Program-made: the position numbers and the translations under genes | Notes under the pieces: model-generated | What the model was told of the DNA's origin: nothing | The model's input: the letters and a program-made list of their open reading frames with translations, nothing else | The model's database searches: none | Shown here: piece after piece, positions 10,405 to 19,689 of the stretch | How positions within the stretch are numbered: the stretch's first letter is position 1 | How the letters are laid out: every line of letters begins with the position of its first letter | DNA from: CAVRTM01 sp963724015 | Lineage (GTDB): Bacteria > Actinomycetota > Actinomycetes > Actinomycetales > Dermatophilaceae | DNA: 64,000 bases | NCBI GenBank assembly: GCA_963724015.1 | Contig: CAVRTM010000011.1 | Location: forward strand, 62,001 to 126,000 | Reading direction: 5' to 3'

Positions 10405-11043
10405 TCAGCCGAGGTCTGCGGTGAGGGCCGGCCCGGTCTTGTCGCGGACCTCCTCCTCGGTGACGCCCTCGGCCAGCTCACGCAGGACCAGGCCGTCCGC
10501 GGTCACGTCGATCACCGCGAGGTCGGTGATGATCCGCTGGACCACCGCCTTGCCGGTGAGCGGCAGGGTGCACTCGTCGACGATCTTGTGGCTGCCGTCG
10601 CGGGCGACGTGCTCCATCAGCACGATGACCTTGCGGGCGCCGTGGACCAGGTCCATGGCCCCGCCCATGCCCTTGACCATCTTGCCGGGGATCATCCAGT
10701 TCGCGATGTCGCCGGTGGCCGAGACCTGCATCGCCCCGAGGATCGCCGCGTCGACCTTGCCGCCGCGGATCATCCCGAAGCTGGTGGCCGAGTCGAAGAA
10801 CGACGCACCCTTGCGCAGGGTGACCGTCTCCTTGCCGGCGTTGATGAGGTCGGGGTCCTCCTCGCCGTCGACCGGGTAGGCGCCCACGCCCAGGATGCCG
10901 TTCTCGGACTGCAGCACCAGCTCGACGTCGTCGGGCACGAAGCTGGGCACCATCGTCGGCAGGCCGATGCCCAGGTTCACGTAGTCGCCGTCGGAGAGCT
11001 CGGCGGCGGCGCGGGAGGCCATCTGCTCGCGGGACAGGGCCAT
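10405..11043 (-). CDS. scoB: 3-oxoacid CoA-transferase subunit B
   Basis: 212 residues, the usual length of the small SCOT subunit. The catalytic glutamate lies in QSENGILGVG near residue 47, and NLGIGLPT and GGAMDLVHGA are family signatures. Together with the A subunit it moves CoA from succinyl-CoA to acetoacetate (or 3-oxoadipate in the PcaIJ branch) in the cytoplasm. It starts 2 bp after the A-subunit stop, so the two are co-translated. No aromatic-degradation genes are nearby, which favours ketone-body or acetoacetate use over 3-oxoadipate. That choice is inference. Confidence 0.88.
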   Translation of the reverse strand: MALSREQMASRAAAELSDGDYVNLGIGLPTMVPSFVPDDVELVLQSENGILGVGAYPVDGEEDPDLINAGKETVTLRKGASFFDSATSFGMIRGGKVDAAILGAMQVSATGDIANWMIPGKMVKGMGGAMDLVHGARKVIVLMEHVARDGSHKIVDECTLPLTGKAVVQRIITDLAVIDVTADGLVLRELAEGVTEEEVRDKTGPALTADLG

Positions 11044-11045
11044 GG

Positions 11046-11864
11046 TCAGGACTCCTTGCTCTCGACGCCGGCTGCGGCGGGCACCTCGGGCGACGTGGCG
11101 GGGCGGACCGTGCGCCGCTCGATCCGCTTGTCGGCGGCCTCGGCTGCGGTCAGGGCCACGACCCGGTGGACGTAGATGCCGGGCAGGTGCACCTGGTCCG
11201 GGTCGATCTCGCCGGGCTCGACCAGCTCCTCCACCTCGGCGATCGTCACCCGCGCTGCCATCGCGGCCAGCGGGTTGAAGTTGCGCGAGCTGCTGCGGAA
11301 CACCAGGTTGCCGTGGCGGTCGCCCTTCCAGGCCCGGACGAGGCCGAAGTCGGTGGTGATCGCCTCCTCGAGCACGTAGGTGCGCTGCCGGCCGTCGACG
11401 GTGAAGTCACGCGTGTCCTTGGGCGCCGAGGCCAGGGCGACGGTGCCGTCGTCGTGGTAGCGCAACGGCATGCCCCCCTCGGCGACCTGGGTGCCGGCGC
11501 CGGTGATCGTGTAGAACGCCGGGATGCCCGCCCCGCCCGCGCGCAGCTTCTCCGCGAGCGTGCCCTGCGGGGTCAGCTCGACCTCGAGCTCACCGTGCAG
11601 GAACTGCCGCTCGAACTCCTTGTTCTCCCCGACGTAGGACGACACCATCCGCCGGATCCGCTTGTCCCGCAGGAGGATCCCCAGACCCCAGTCGTCCACG
11701 CCACAGTTGTTGGAGACGACCTCGAAGCCGCCGACGGTGCGCCGGTGCAGTGCGGCGAGAAGGACGCTGGGGATGCCGCAGAGGCCGAAACCGCCGACGG
11801 ACAGCGAGGCGCCGTCGGGGATGTCCGCCACCGCGTCAGCGGCGCTGGCCACGACCTTGTCCAC
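11046..11864 (-). CDS. scoA: 3-oxoacid CoA-transferase subunit A
   Basis: 272 residues. The nucleotide-binding motif GGFGLCGIP is near residue 23 and SNNCGVDDWGLG near 50, both diagnostic for SCOT/AtoD-type A subunits. The GTG at 11864 was preferred to longer in-frame options because AGGAGG lies 7 bases upstream and the upstream frame shows no family similarity. It pairs with scoB to form the heteromeric transferase. The pair is flanked by two peptidoglycan amidase genes with no metabolic link, so the location says little about function. Confidence 0.88.
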   Translation of the reverse strand: MDKVVASAADAVADIPDGASLSVGGFGLCGIPSVLLAALHRRTVGGFEVVSNNCGVDDWGLGILLRDKRIRRMVSSYVGENKEFERQFLHGELEVELTPQGTLAEKLRAGGAGIPAFYTITGAGTQVAEGGMPLRYHDDGTVALASAPKDTRDFTVDGRQRTYVLEEAITTDFGLVRAWKGDRHGNLVFRSSSRNFNPLAAMAARVTIAEVEELVEPGEIDPDQVHLPGIYVHRVVALTAAEAADKRIERRTVRPATSPEVPAAAGVESKES

Positions 11865-12056
11865 GCCGGTCCTCCTCTTGCTCGGGGTTGTCTCCGGGCG
11901 ACTGTAGTGCCCCCGCCTCACCGCTCGCGGGCACGACCCGGCAAGTGTCGGCGCCCGAACCCTGCAGACCCGGCTCCCGCGGCCGATACAGAACGGTGAA
12001 GAGCCCGCCCTTCGTGCGACCCGCGAATTACAGCGTTGGAATTGATGCCATTCGCT

Positions 12057-12079
12057 GTGACTGGTGTGACTGGTGTGAA
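12057..12079 (+). promoter_or_regulatory. Triple 9-bp-period direct repeat upstream of amidase-SpoIID gene, candidate MtrA box
   Basis: GTGAC-N4-GTGAC-N4-GTGAA with starts at 12057, 12066 and 12075, 69 bp before the GTG start. Spacing and order match the array upstream of the other amidase gene (10196-10218, opposite strand). The surrounding 12000-12100 stretch is AT-richer than its neighbours, as expected for a promoter. Confidence 0.5.
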
Positions 12080-12147
12080 TACGTTGAGCGGGCCTCGCAG
12101 CCGATGTGCCCCCCGGTTCCTCGCCTTCGGACCTGAAAGAGACCACC

Positions 12148-15100
12148 GTGCGCCGACTTGCCTTGCTGTGCCTTGCCGTCGCGACCCTCACCCCGGTCGC
12201 CGTCGCCGTCCCGCCGCTGCTCGACCACGCGGCGGCGGACCAGGTGCCCCGGTCGGTTCCGCCGGGTGTGACCGCCACGGCGTTCGCCGGCATCGCCCGG
12301 GCCAGCGGCACGCCGGCGCTCGCCGCGGCCCGCGTCGCGGCCGGTGGGCCGCGGGTGGCGGCGCTGACCGGGGAGCTGAGCCGCCCGCACTTCGGTGCCG
12401 TCGGGGTGACCTGGACCGGCTCCACTCCGGCAGGGACCGCCGTCGAGGTGCGCCTGCGCGAGAAGTTCGGTTGGTCGGGCTGGCAGGCCCTGCCACCGGC
12501 TGACGGCGGCGGACCCGACCAAGGGACCGCCGAGGCCAGGACTGCGCTCCACGGGACCGAGCCGCTGCTGACCGACGGCGCCGACGGGGTGCAGGTGCGC
12601 GTCAGCAGCGCGAGCGGTGCGGCCCCGAGTGGCCTGAAGGTGCAGACGGTCGACCGGGGCGCCGCACCTGCCGGCAACGCGCCCGGGCCGTCGTCGTTCG
12701 CCGCGAGCCCGGCCGCTTTCGTTCCGCCCGCGGCGACGGTCGGCGCCGCGGCCCGCCCGGCGATCATCAGCCGGGCCCAGTGGGGTGCCGACGAGTCGCT
12801 GCGCCGGTGCGCCCCCGTCTACCTGCCCAGCATCAAGGCCGCCGTGCTGCACCACACGGCCGGCAGCAACACCTACTCCGCGGCCGGGGCCGCAGTGGAG
12901 ATCCAGTCGGACTACCGGTACCACACGCAGGTGCTGGGCTGGTGCGACCTCGGCTACAACTTCGTCGTCGACCGCTTCGGCCGGATCTACGAGGGTCGCG
13001 CCGGTGGGGTGGACCGGCTCGTCCAGGGTGCGCACGCCATCGGTGTCAACGGCGAGACCTTCGGCGTCGCGGCCCTCGGCAACTTCGACGTGGCCCAGCC
13101 GCCGGCCGCCATGACCACGGCGATCACCCAGCTGGTGGCGTGGAAGCTCGGCCTGTCGCACATCGACCCCCGCGCCGCCACGACCCTCACGTCGGCCGGC
13201 AACGAGAGGTTCGCCGTCGGCGCGAAGATCCCCGTCTACGGGCTCACCTCCCACCGCGACACCTGGTACACCGCCTGCCCGGGCCAGTACCTGTACGCGA
13301 AGATGGCGAGCCTGCGCAGTGCCACCGCAGCGCTGATGACCGGCGGGTCGCAGCCGCCGCCGAGCACCACCCCCACGGGCAAGTACGCGGCGTACGACAA
13401 GGTGGTCCTGCAGGTCGGCTCCACGGGGTCCGCGGTCAAGGTGCTGCAGGCGGCGTTGAAGGTCACGCCCGTCGACGGGGACTTCGGTCCGCTGACCAAG
13501 GCCAAGGTCGTGGCTTACCAGAAGAGCCGGAAGCTGAGCGCGACCGGCATCGTCACCTCGCCGGTCTGGCGGGCCCTCAGCGCCGACGCGAGCAGGCGGC
13601 GAAGCCCGCGCCGAAGCCCGCGCCGAAGCCGGCGCCGAAGCCGGCGCCCAAGCCGGTTCCGCCGGTGACCGGCAAGTACGCGGCGTACGACAAGGTCGTC
13701 CTGAAGACCGGCTCCACGGGGTCCGCGGTCAAGGTGCTGCAGGCGGCGTTGAAGGTCACGCCCGTCGACGGGGACTTCGGTCCGCTGACCAAGGCCAAGG
13801 TCGTGGCCTACCAGAAGAGCAAGAAGCTGAGCGCGACCGGCATCGTCACCTCGCCGGTCTGGCGGGCCCTCAGCGCCGACGCCGACCGGCCCACGGGCAA
13901 GTACGCGGCCTACGACAAGGTCGTCCTGCAGACCGGCTCCACGGGGTCCGCGGTCAAGGTGCTGCAGTCGGCGTTGAAGGTCACGCCCGTCGACGGGGAC
14001 TTCGGTCCGCTGACCAAGGCCAAGGTCGTGGCCTACCAGAAGAGCCGGAAGCTGAGCGCGACCGGCATCGTCACCTCGCCGGTGTGGCGCGCCCTCAGCC
14101 TCGACGCGGCCCGGTCGTCGGCCGCCGCCTCCCGGTCGATGGCACGGACCGCGCCGGCCGGGTCGCCCTCCCTCGGCAGGACCGTGTCCCTGACCGCAGC
14201 AGCGAAGGTGGCCGGCCGGTTCGCGGCGTACGACGCGCTGGTGCTTCAGGTCGGCTCGACCGGATCGGCCGTCAAGGTCCTCCAGGCGGCACTGGGGGTC
14301 ACCGCCGACGGTGACTTCGGCCCGCTGACGAAGGCAGCGGTCGTCGGCTACCAGAAGCAGAAGAAGCTGCCCGCCGACGGGGTGGTGCGCTCCGCGCTGT
14401 GGCGCGCTCTCAGTGCTGACGCCGCCAGCCCGGGGGCGAAGCCGGCACAGTCCTTCACGCTGAGCGGCAGCGGCTACGGCCACGGCGTGGGGATGAGCCA
14501 GTACGGCGCCTACGCCCAGGCGCTGGAGGGTCGCACGGCCACCCAGATCGTGCAGACGTACTACCCGGGCACCGCCCGGACCGCCATCTCGGACGCGGCC
14601 CTGCTGCGGGTCAACCTCCTCGCCCGCACCCCCGCCGTCACGCTCCGTGTCGCCGCCACCGACGGCGCCACCGGCACCGTCTACGGCCGGGTGACCGGCG
14701 CGAGCACGCCCGTGACCTTCACCGCCAAGGACACCGTCGTGGTGCGCCCCAACAGCCGCGGCGGGCAGGACGTGGCGCTCGGCACCAAGGTGGTCGCGTC
14801 CACGACCTCCGGCACCGCCCGGCTGCGCGTCACGTGGACCGGCACCCGCGCCCTGGCCGGCCGGGCCGCCGTGGTGCAGGTCACCGGTCAGGGCCGTTAC
14901 CGCAGCCACGCGGGCCAGGCCTACCGCCGGGGCGAGATGGCCATCAGCCGGACCGGCAGCGCCCTGAACCTCGTCAACGTCCTGCGGCTCGGCGACGAGT
15001 ACCTCCTCGGTGTTCCGGAGGCGCCCTTCTACTGGGGGCCCCACGGCTCGGCCGCCCTCCAGGCCCAGGCCCTGGCTGCCCGGACGTTCGCCTACACCGA

Positions 15101-15638
15101 GTACCGCGCCGGCGTCTCCGCGTCGTGCGACTGCCACGTCTACGACGGCACGATGAGCCAGACCTACGACGGCTACCGCATCGAGCAGGACCCCAATGCG
15201 CGGTACTGGTCGAGCGCCCTGAGCGCGACGAAGAACTCGGTGATCACGTACCAGGGGCAGCCGATCAACGCCACGTACTACTCCGCCTCGGCGGGCACGA
15301 CCATGGACGTGCGTGACGTGTGGGGCGGCTCCCTGCCGTACCTGCGCAGCGTGAAGGACCCGTGGTCGCTCAAGCTCGTCGTGGCCGGAGTCAAGGTCGG
15401 CAACGGGAACGTGTCCTGGACGGCCACGGTCAGCCAGGCGCGCATGGCCCAGGTGATGGGGCTGCCCCAGGTGCTGAAGGTCCAGATCACCAAGCGGACC
15501 TCCGGGGGCAGCCCCTCCCAGCTGACGGCCACGTCGGTCACGGGCGCCACGGCGACCAAGAACTTCGCCACCTCCGAGCAGGTCCGCAGCGCCTTCGGCG
15601 TCAAGTCGCCGTGGGTCGCGAGCATCGTCGCCGGCTGA
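12148..15638 (+). CDS. Secreted amidase, four peptidoglycan-binding repeats and SpoIID/LytB domain in one protein, one frameshift
   Basis: About 1163 residues. A signal peptide (1-~28) and a linker domain precede a PGRP amidase with HHTAGS and SHRDTWYTACPGQ zinc-ligand motifs (~204-395). PG_binding_1 repeats lie at ~409-480, 507-578, 582-653 and 688-758, with a Pro-Lys-Pro-Ala linker after the first. A SpoIID/LytB domain opening with GHGVGMSQYGA runs from ~770 to the end. The amidase should strip stem peptides. SpoIID enzymes are lytic transglycosylases that prefer such denuded glycan, so one chain could do both steps. GTG at 12148 was chosen over ATG 12106 because the signal peptide begins there. 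An indel near 13588 shifts the frame inside the linker. Confidence 0.85.
13375..14423 (+). repeat. Tandem peptidoglycan-binding repeats: three near-identical 216-bp units plus one diverged unit
   Basis: Units at 13375-13590, 13668-13883 and 13893-14108 are each exactly 216 bp and almost identical in DNA, including silent positions. A fourth at 14211-14423 is one codon shorter and clearly diverged. Units 1 and 2 are separated by a Pro/Lys-Ala linker-coding stretch that is itself repetitive. The near-identity points to recent duplication or ongoing gene conversion, and such repeats are prone to copy-number change and misassembly. Confidence 0.85.
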
Positions 15639-15655
15639 CCGCGCAGCGAGCCAGC

Positions 15656-15689
15656 GAGGGCGTCACCCCAGGTCGACGGTGACGCCCTC
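15656..15689. terminator. Bidirectional terminator hairpin between convergent genes
   Basis: Perfect 12-bp stem, GAGGGCGTCACC at 15656-15667 and its complement at 15678-15689, with a 10-base loop. It begins 18 bp after the amidase-SpoIID stop and covers the stop codon of the convergent TIGR03089 gene. Confidence 0.55.
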
Positions 15690-16358
15690 GACGGCCATCC
15701 GGTCGGCCAGGGCGGCCGGGTCGGCGTCCCGGACGAGCAGCACCGAGCCGTCGACGGCCCAGGCCCCCAGCATCGCCGGCAGCGCGACCGCGGCGGGGCC
15801 GGCGACGCGGACGCGTGCCCCGGTCGGCCAGGCCGGCTCGGGCACCAGCGACGCGTAGTCCAGCGTCCCCCCGTCGCTCACCAGCGCCGGGTCGCCGCCC
15901 TCGGGCTCGGCCCAGGCTCCCAGCTGGTCCCCGTACGTCGACAGCTCCCGCGCCTCGTCCATCGCACCGGCCGGCAGCGGGCCGGGGTGGGAGCGGGCGA
16001 GCGCGGCGAGGGTCACCACCACGCCATCGGCGCCCGCCTGCGGGTCGTCGGTGACCGTCAGGTCCGCGCCGCCCTCGACCAGCGAGACGGTGGCGCCGAC
16101 CGACCAGACCGCGAGGGCCCAGTACGCCGTCCGCCAGTGCAGCGCCGGCAGGTCCAGCCGCACGACCGTGCCGGGCGCGGCGTCGTACTCCTCCTGAAGG
16201 GCGTTGCCGGCCTTGGCGACCCAGTTGGCGAGGACCCGCCCGGACAGCTCGATCCGCTCGCCGCGGGTCGGCCCGTGCGCGTCGTCGTAGAAGGTGACCC
16301 GAGGGCGGGTCGCGTCGGCACGGAGCAGGTCGGCGAGGACGGAGGACGGCGTGCGCAT
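15663..16358 (-). CDS. TIGR03089 family protein (truncated AMP-binding-enzyme-like)
   Basis: 231 residues. The order of motifs (ELSGRVLANWVAKAGNAL, then RLDLPALHWRTAYWALAVW) resembles the N-terminal part of AMP-forming acyl-CoA synthetases, but the ATP-binding P-loop and the C-terminal lid are absent. This matches the actinobacterial family TIGR03089, whose function is unknown. It is unlikely to be an active ligase. The gene stands alone, convergent with the amidase-SpoIID gene and divergent from the next gene across only 32 bp. Its start codon lies 6 bases after a TACGCT -10 box, which suggests a leaderless transcript. Confidence 0.7.
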   Translation of the reverse strand: MRTPSSVLADLLRADATRPRVTFYDDAHGPTRGERIELSGRVLANWVAKAGNALQEEYDAAPGTVVRLDLPALHWRTAYWALAVWSVGATVSLVEGGADLTVTDDPQAGADGVVVTLAALARSHPGPLPAGAMDEARELSTYGDQLGAWAEPEGGDPALVSDGGTLDYASLVPEPAWPTGARVRVAGPAAVALPAMLGAWAVDGSVLLVRDADPAALADRMAVEGVTVDLG

Positions 16359-16390
16359 GCCGGCAGCGTACGGGCGATAGCGTTCTGGGC
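16359..16390. promoter_or_regulatory. Compact divergent leaderless promoter pair
   Basis: The whole intergenic space is 32 bp. A minus-strand -10 box TACGCT (16370-16365) lies 6 bases before the TIGR03089 ATG. A plus-strand -10 box TAGCGT (16378-16383) lies 7 bases before the GTG at 16391. The two boxes are 7 bp apart and point away from each other, so each -35 region must fall inside or beyond the other promoter. Confidence 0.5.
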
Positions 16391-18553
16391 GTGAAGCCCA
16401 CCGACCCGGTCCGTCGCGCCGACGCCCTGTTGACCGAGGCGTCGGGGGACCGGGTCGCGGACGAGGCTCCGGACCTGCCCCTGCTGCGCGGCGAGCGGTG
16501 GGCCGGCGCCGTCCTGACGCGGACGGTCGTGTCGGTGGCGCTGCTCAGCGTCCTCGGCGCCGCGGCGTGCGCGGTGCTCGCCCCGTTCGGGATCTGGCAG
16601 CCGGTGGTGGCCCTGCCCGTGCTGCTGGTGCTCCTGGCCGTGTCGATCCGGGCCGGCGCGGTCGTGCCGGCGCGTCCGCTGCCGGTGTGGTCGGCCGCCA
16701 CGCTGGTCGTGCTCTCGCTGGCGGCCACCGTCTGGGCCGGCGCCACGCACTCCGAGCAGCTGCTGCCGAGGCGGGACTCCGGCAGCTACTACCAGGCGTC
16801 GGTGAACCTCGCCGAGCACCACCGCAGCCCGATCCGGGTGCCGGCGGCCACCATCGGCGGCCCGCACGTGCTGGAGATCCCCGGCGTGACGCTGGACAGC
16901 CCGGCGTTCTACCAGACCGGCACGGCGGCCGAGCCCACCGTCCAGCCGCAGTTCGTCATCGGGCCCTCGGCCTGGTACTCCACCGGCTACTGGCTCGGCG
17001 GGCCCGGCGCGATGCTGTGGACGCCGGCCGTCTTCGGCGGGCTCGGCGTCCTCGCCCTCGGCCTGCTCGTCAGCACCGTGGTCGGCCCACGCTGGGGGCC
17101 GCTCGGGGCGCTCGCCACCGCGCTGTGCTTCCCGCTGCTGCACGTCAACCGCTCCACCTACTCCGAGCCGCCGGCGGTGCTGGTCCTCGCCGCCGGGCTG
17201 CTCGTTCTCGCGACCGCCACCGCGCGCGGGGAGCGGGGTCACGACCGGCACGCCCGCCTCCTCGGCCTCCTCGCCGGCGTGCTCATCGGCGGTGGCGGAC
17301 TGATCCGCGTCGATGCCCTGCGCGAGACGGTGCTGCTGCTGCCGGTCGCCGCCCTGCTGATGGTCCGCCGCAACAGCGCCGGCGCCGGGCTGCTGTGGGG
17401 CGCGGGAGCCGCGACGGTGGTGTCCGCAGCCGCCGCGCTGGGCCTTGCCTACCGGTACGTCGGCAGCATCGCCGCCTCCCTCGTCCCCCTCGTCCTGCTC
17501 GGGGCCCTGCTGGGTCTCGCCGCCGCGGCGGTGGTGCTGCTCGCCCGGCGGGGGGTCGGTCTGCCGGCCCGGGTCCACCAGCGGCTGCCCTCGGGCGCGG
17601 CGCTGCTCGTCCTGCTCGCCGGGGTCGTGCTCGCGACCCGGCCGCTGTGGCGCACCGAGCGCCAGTCGGCGGCCGACCCCGGCTCGCGCCTCGTCGCGGG
17701 GCTCCAGCTGCGCCAGGGGCTGCCGGTCGACGGTGGCCGCACCTACGCCGAGCAGTCCGTGGCCTGGACGACCTGGTGGACCGGGCCGGTGGCGGTCGCG
17801 ATCGCGTTCGTGGTCCTCGCGGTCGCGGCGCACCACCTCGCCCGCGCCTGGGTCCGCGGCGACCGCCTGCCGACCTGGACCGGCCCGTACCTCGTCGGTC
17901 TGGCCTCGGTCCTGCTCACGTGGGCGCGCCCGGGCATCACCCCCGACCACCCGTGGGCGGACCGGCGCCTGTTCATCGTCCTGCCGCTCGTGGTCGTCTG
18001 CGTGGTGATGGCGGCGGCCTGGCTGACCCGGTGGTCCACGCGCCGGATGTCACCGGCCGTCCTCGTGGTCGCCAGCGTCGGCACCGCCTGCGTGCTGCTC
18101 GTGCCCGAGGCGATGGCGACGCTGCCGCACGCGCGCGAGCGGGTCGAGCTCGGCTCGCTGGAGGCCACCCGCTCGGTCTGCCGGGCCCTCGCCCCTGGCG
18201 ACGTGGCCCTCATGGTCGACGCCCGCGCGGCCAACGAGTGGCCGCAGGTGGTCCGGGGGACCTGTGGGGTGCCGGCGCTGTCCCTGACCGCGGCGGTGCG
18301 CAGGAGCGACACCCTGCGGGCGCGGGCGGTCGCGTCGGTCGCCGAGGCGGTCTCGCGCAGCGGGCGCCACCTGGTCCTGCTCGCCGCCGACTCCCCGGAC
18401 GCGCTCGCCCTGCCGACCGGCTCGGCCGCCCGCGTGGGGGCGCCGGTCGAGGCCGTCGACGTGCTGGTGCGCGAGGACGCCCGGCTGCTGGAGCGCCGTC
18501 CGGACAGCACCGTGGCGCTGCCGCTGCAGGTGTGGCTGGCCCCCGTGCGCTGA
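16391..18553 (+). CDS. Multi-pass membrane protein, GT-C glycosyltransferase-like
   Basis: 720 residues with about 13 hydrophobic segments. The loop after the second or third helix has RRDSGSYYQASVNLAEHH, an acidic-residue motif like that of GT-C enzymes using polyprenol-phosphate sugars. Later loops have VNRSTYSEPPAV and GGLIRVDALRE. The C-terminal ~150 residues are soluble. It probably transfers a sugar outside the membrane, upstream of the GT2/GT4 glycosylation run at 18.6-23.4 kb, but no close family can be named. The start GTG is placed by the -10 box 7 bases upstream. Intact frame, unlike many neighbours. Confidence 0.55.
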   Translation: MKPTDPVRRADALLTEASGDRVADEAPDLPLLRGERWAGAVLTRTVVSVALLSVLGAAACAVLAPFGIWQPVVALPVLLVLLAVSIRAGAVVPARPLPVWSAATLVVLSLAATVWAGATHSEQLLPRRDSGSYYQASVNLAEHHRSPIRVPAATIGGPHVLEIPGVTLDSPAFYQTGTAAEPTVQPQFVIGPSAWYSTGYWLGGPGAMLWTPAVFGGLGVLALGLLVSTVVGPRWGPLGALATALCFPLLHVNRSTYSEPPAVLVLAAGLLVLATATARGERGHDRHARLLGLLAGVLIGGGGLIRVDALRETVLLLPVAALLMVRRNSAGAGLLWGAGAATVVSAAAALGLAYRYVGSIAASLVPLVLLGALLGLAAAAVVLLARRGVGLPARVHQRLPSGAALLVLLAGVVLATRPLWRTERQSAADPGSRLVAGLQLRQGLPVDGGRTYAEQSVAWTTWWTGPVAVAIAFVVLAVAAHHLARAWVRGDRLPTWTGPYLVGLASVLLTWARPGITPDHPWADRRLFIVLPLVVVCVVMAAAWLTRWSTRRMSPAVLVVASVGTACVLLVPEAMATLPHARERVELGSLEATRSVCRALAPGDVALMVDARAANEWPQVVRGTCGVPALSLTAAVRRSDTLRARAVASVAEAVSRSGRHLVLLAADSPDALALPTGSAARVGAPVEAVDVLVREDARLLERRPDSTVALPLQVWLAPVR

Positions 18554-18590
18554 AAGCCGCTGCACGGTGCTGCGGGCCCGCGCGGGTAGG

Positions 18591-18596
18591 CTCGCG
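18591..18596 (+). promoter_or_regulatory. -10 box upstream of the GT2 gene
   Basis: A TAGGCT box about 10 bases before the ATG at 18603, in the 49-bp gap after the previous gene. It resembles the TAGGNT boxes seen at several other starts here, but the 10-base spacing implies a leader of about 3 bases. Confidence 0.35.
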
Positions 18597-18602
18597 GTCG
18601 AG

Positions 18603-19682
18603 ATGAACGAGCCACTGACGAACCCCCGCCCCACCGTCCAGCCGTCCCGGTCGGCCCCCACCCAGGTGGTCCCGCAGGTGCCTCCGGCGCCGCACGGCCA
18701 CCCCACGGCACCGGTCCACCCCGAGTCGCCGCAGCCCCTCGTGCCCCCGGCGGTGCCGCAGACGGCCGGCGACGGTCAGCCGGAGCGTGGCAGCGCGCCG
18801 TACGTCACGATCGTCCTGCCCTGCTACAACGAGGGCCAGCACGTGCTGCAGGAGATCGACCGGATCACCGCCGCGATGAACGCCAGCGAGTTCACCTACG
18901 AGCTGCTGTGCATCGACGACGCCTCCACCGACAACACCCTCGCCGTGCTGTACGACGCGGCCCACCGCTACGCCAACATCCGGGTGATGCCGTTCCGGCG
19001 CAACGGCGGCTCCGGCACCGCGCGGCGCATCGGCACCCAGCAGGCGCACGGCGAGATCGTCGTCTGGACCGACGCCGACATGACCTACGAGAACGAGCGG
19101 ATCCCCGAGCTGGTGCGGATCCTGCGCGACGACGACAGCTACGACCAGGTCGTCGGCGCGCGGACCACCGAGGAGGGCACGCACAAGTGGGCCCGCGTGC
19201 CGGCCAAGTGGGTGATCCGCAAGATCGCCGAGCGGCTGTCCAACCAGAAGATCCCGGACCTCAACTCCGGGCTGCGGGCGTTCCGCCGCTCCGTGGCGCT
19301 GCCCTACCTGCGGCTGCTGCCCAACGGGTTCTCCTGCGTCACGACGATCACCCTGGCGTTCCTGCAGAACCAGCACGACATCAAGTACGTCCCCACGAGC
19401 TACGCCAAGCGGGCCGGCTCCAGCAAGTTCCACTTCGTCAAGGACGCCTACCGCTACATCCTGCAGGTGCTGCGCATGGTCGTGTACTTCGACCCGCTGA
19501 AGGTGCTGCTGCCGCCGGCCCTGTGGATGCTCGTGATCGGCGTGGTCAAGGCCGTGGTGGACATGGTGCGCCACCCGTTCTACTTCCCGGCGAGCACGGT
19601 GCTGCTCATCGTCAGCGGCATCATGATCGGCTCGCTGGCGCTGCTCGCCGACCTGGTGGTCCGCTCCCGAGACGGCGTCTGA
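18603..19682 (+). CDS. Family 2 glycosyltransferase (polyprenol-phosphate sugar synthase type) with two C-terminal membrane helices
   Basis: 359 residues. A Pro-rich cytosolic tail of ~60 residues precedes a GT2 domain with VLPCYNEGQHV, the nucleotide-binding DDASTDNT and the metal-binding TDADMTYENERIPEL. Two helices follow near 300-350. This layout is that of enzymes loading a sugar onto polyprenyl phosphate at the inner membrane face, feeding GT-C transferases such as the gene before it. It is followed 7 bp later by a GT4 gene, so it opens a four-gene run. The sugar cannot be told from sequence. Confidence 0.8.
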   Translation: MNEPLTNPRPTVQPSRSAPTQVVPQVPPAPHGHPTAPVHPESPQPLVPPAVPQTAGDGQPERGSAPYVTIVLPCYNEGQHVLQEIDRITAAMNASEFTYELLCIDDASTDNTLAVLYDAAHRYANIRVMPFRRNGGSGTARRIGTQQAHGEIVVWTDADMTYENERIPELVRILRDDDSYDQVVGARTTEEGTHKWARVPAKWVIRKIAERLSNQKIPDLNSGLRAFRRSVALPYLRLLPNGFSCVTTITLAFLQNQHDIKYVPTSYAKRAGSSKFHFVKDAYRYILQVLRMVVYFDPLKVLLPPALWMLVIGVVKAVVDMVRHPFYFPASTVLLIVSGIMIGSLALLADLVVRSRDGV

Positions 19683-19689
19683 CCCGGCG

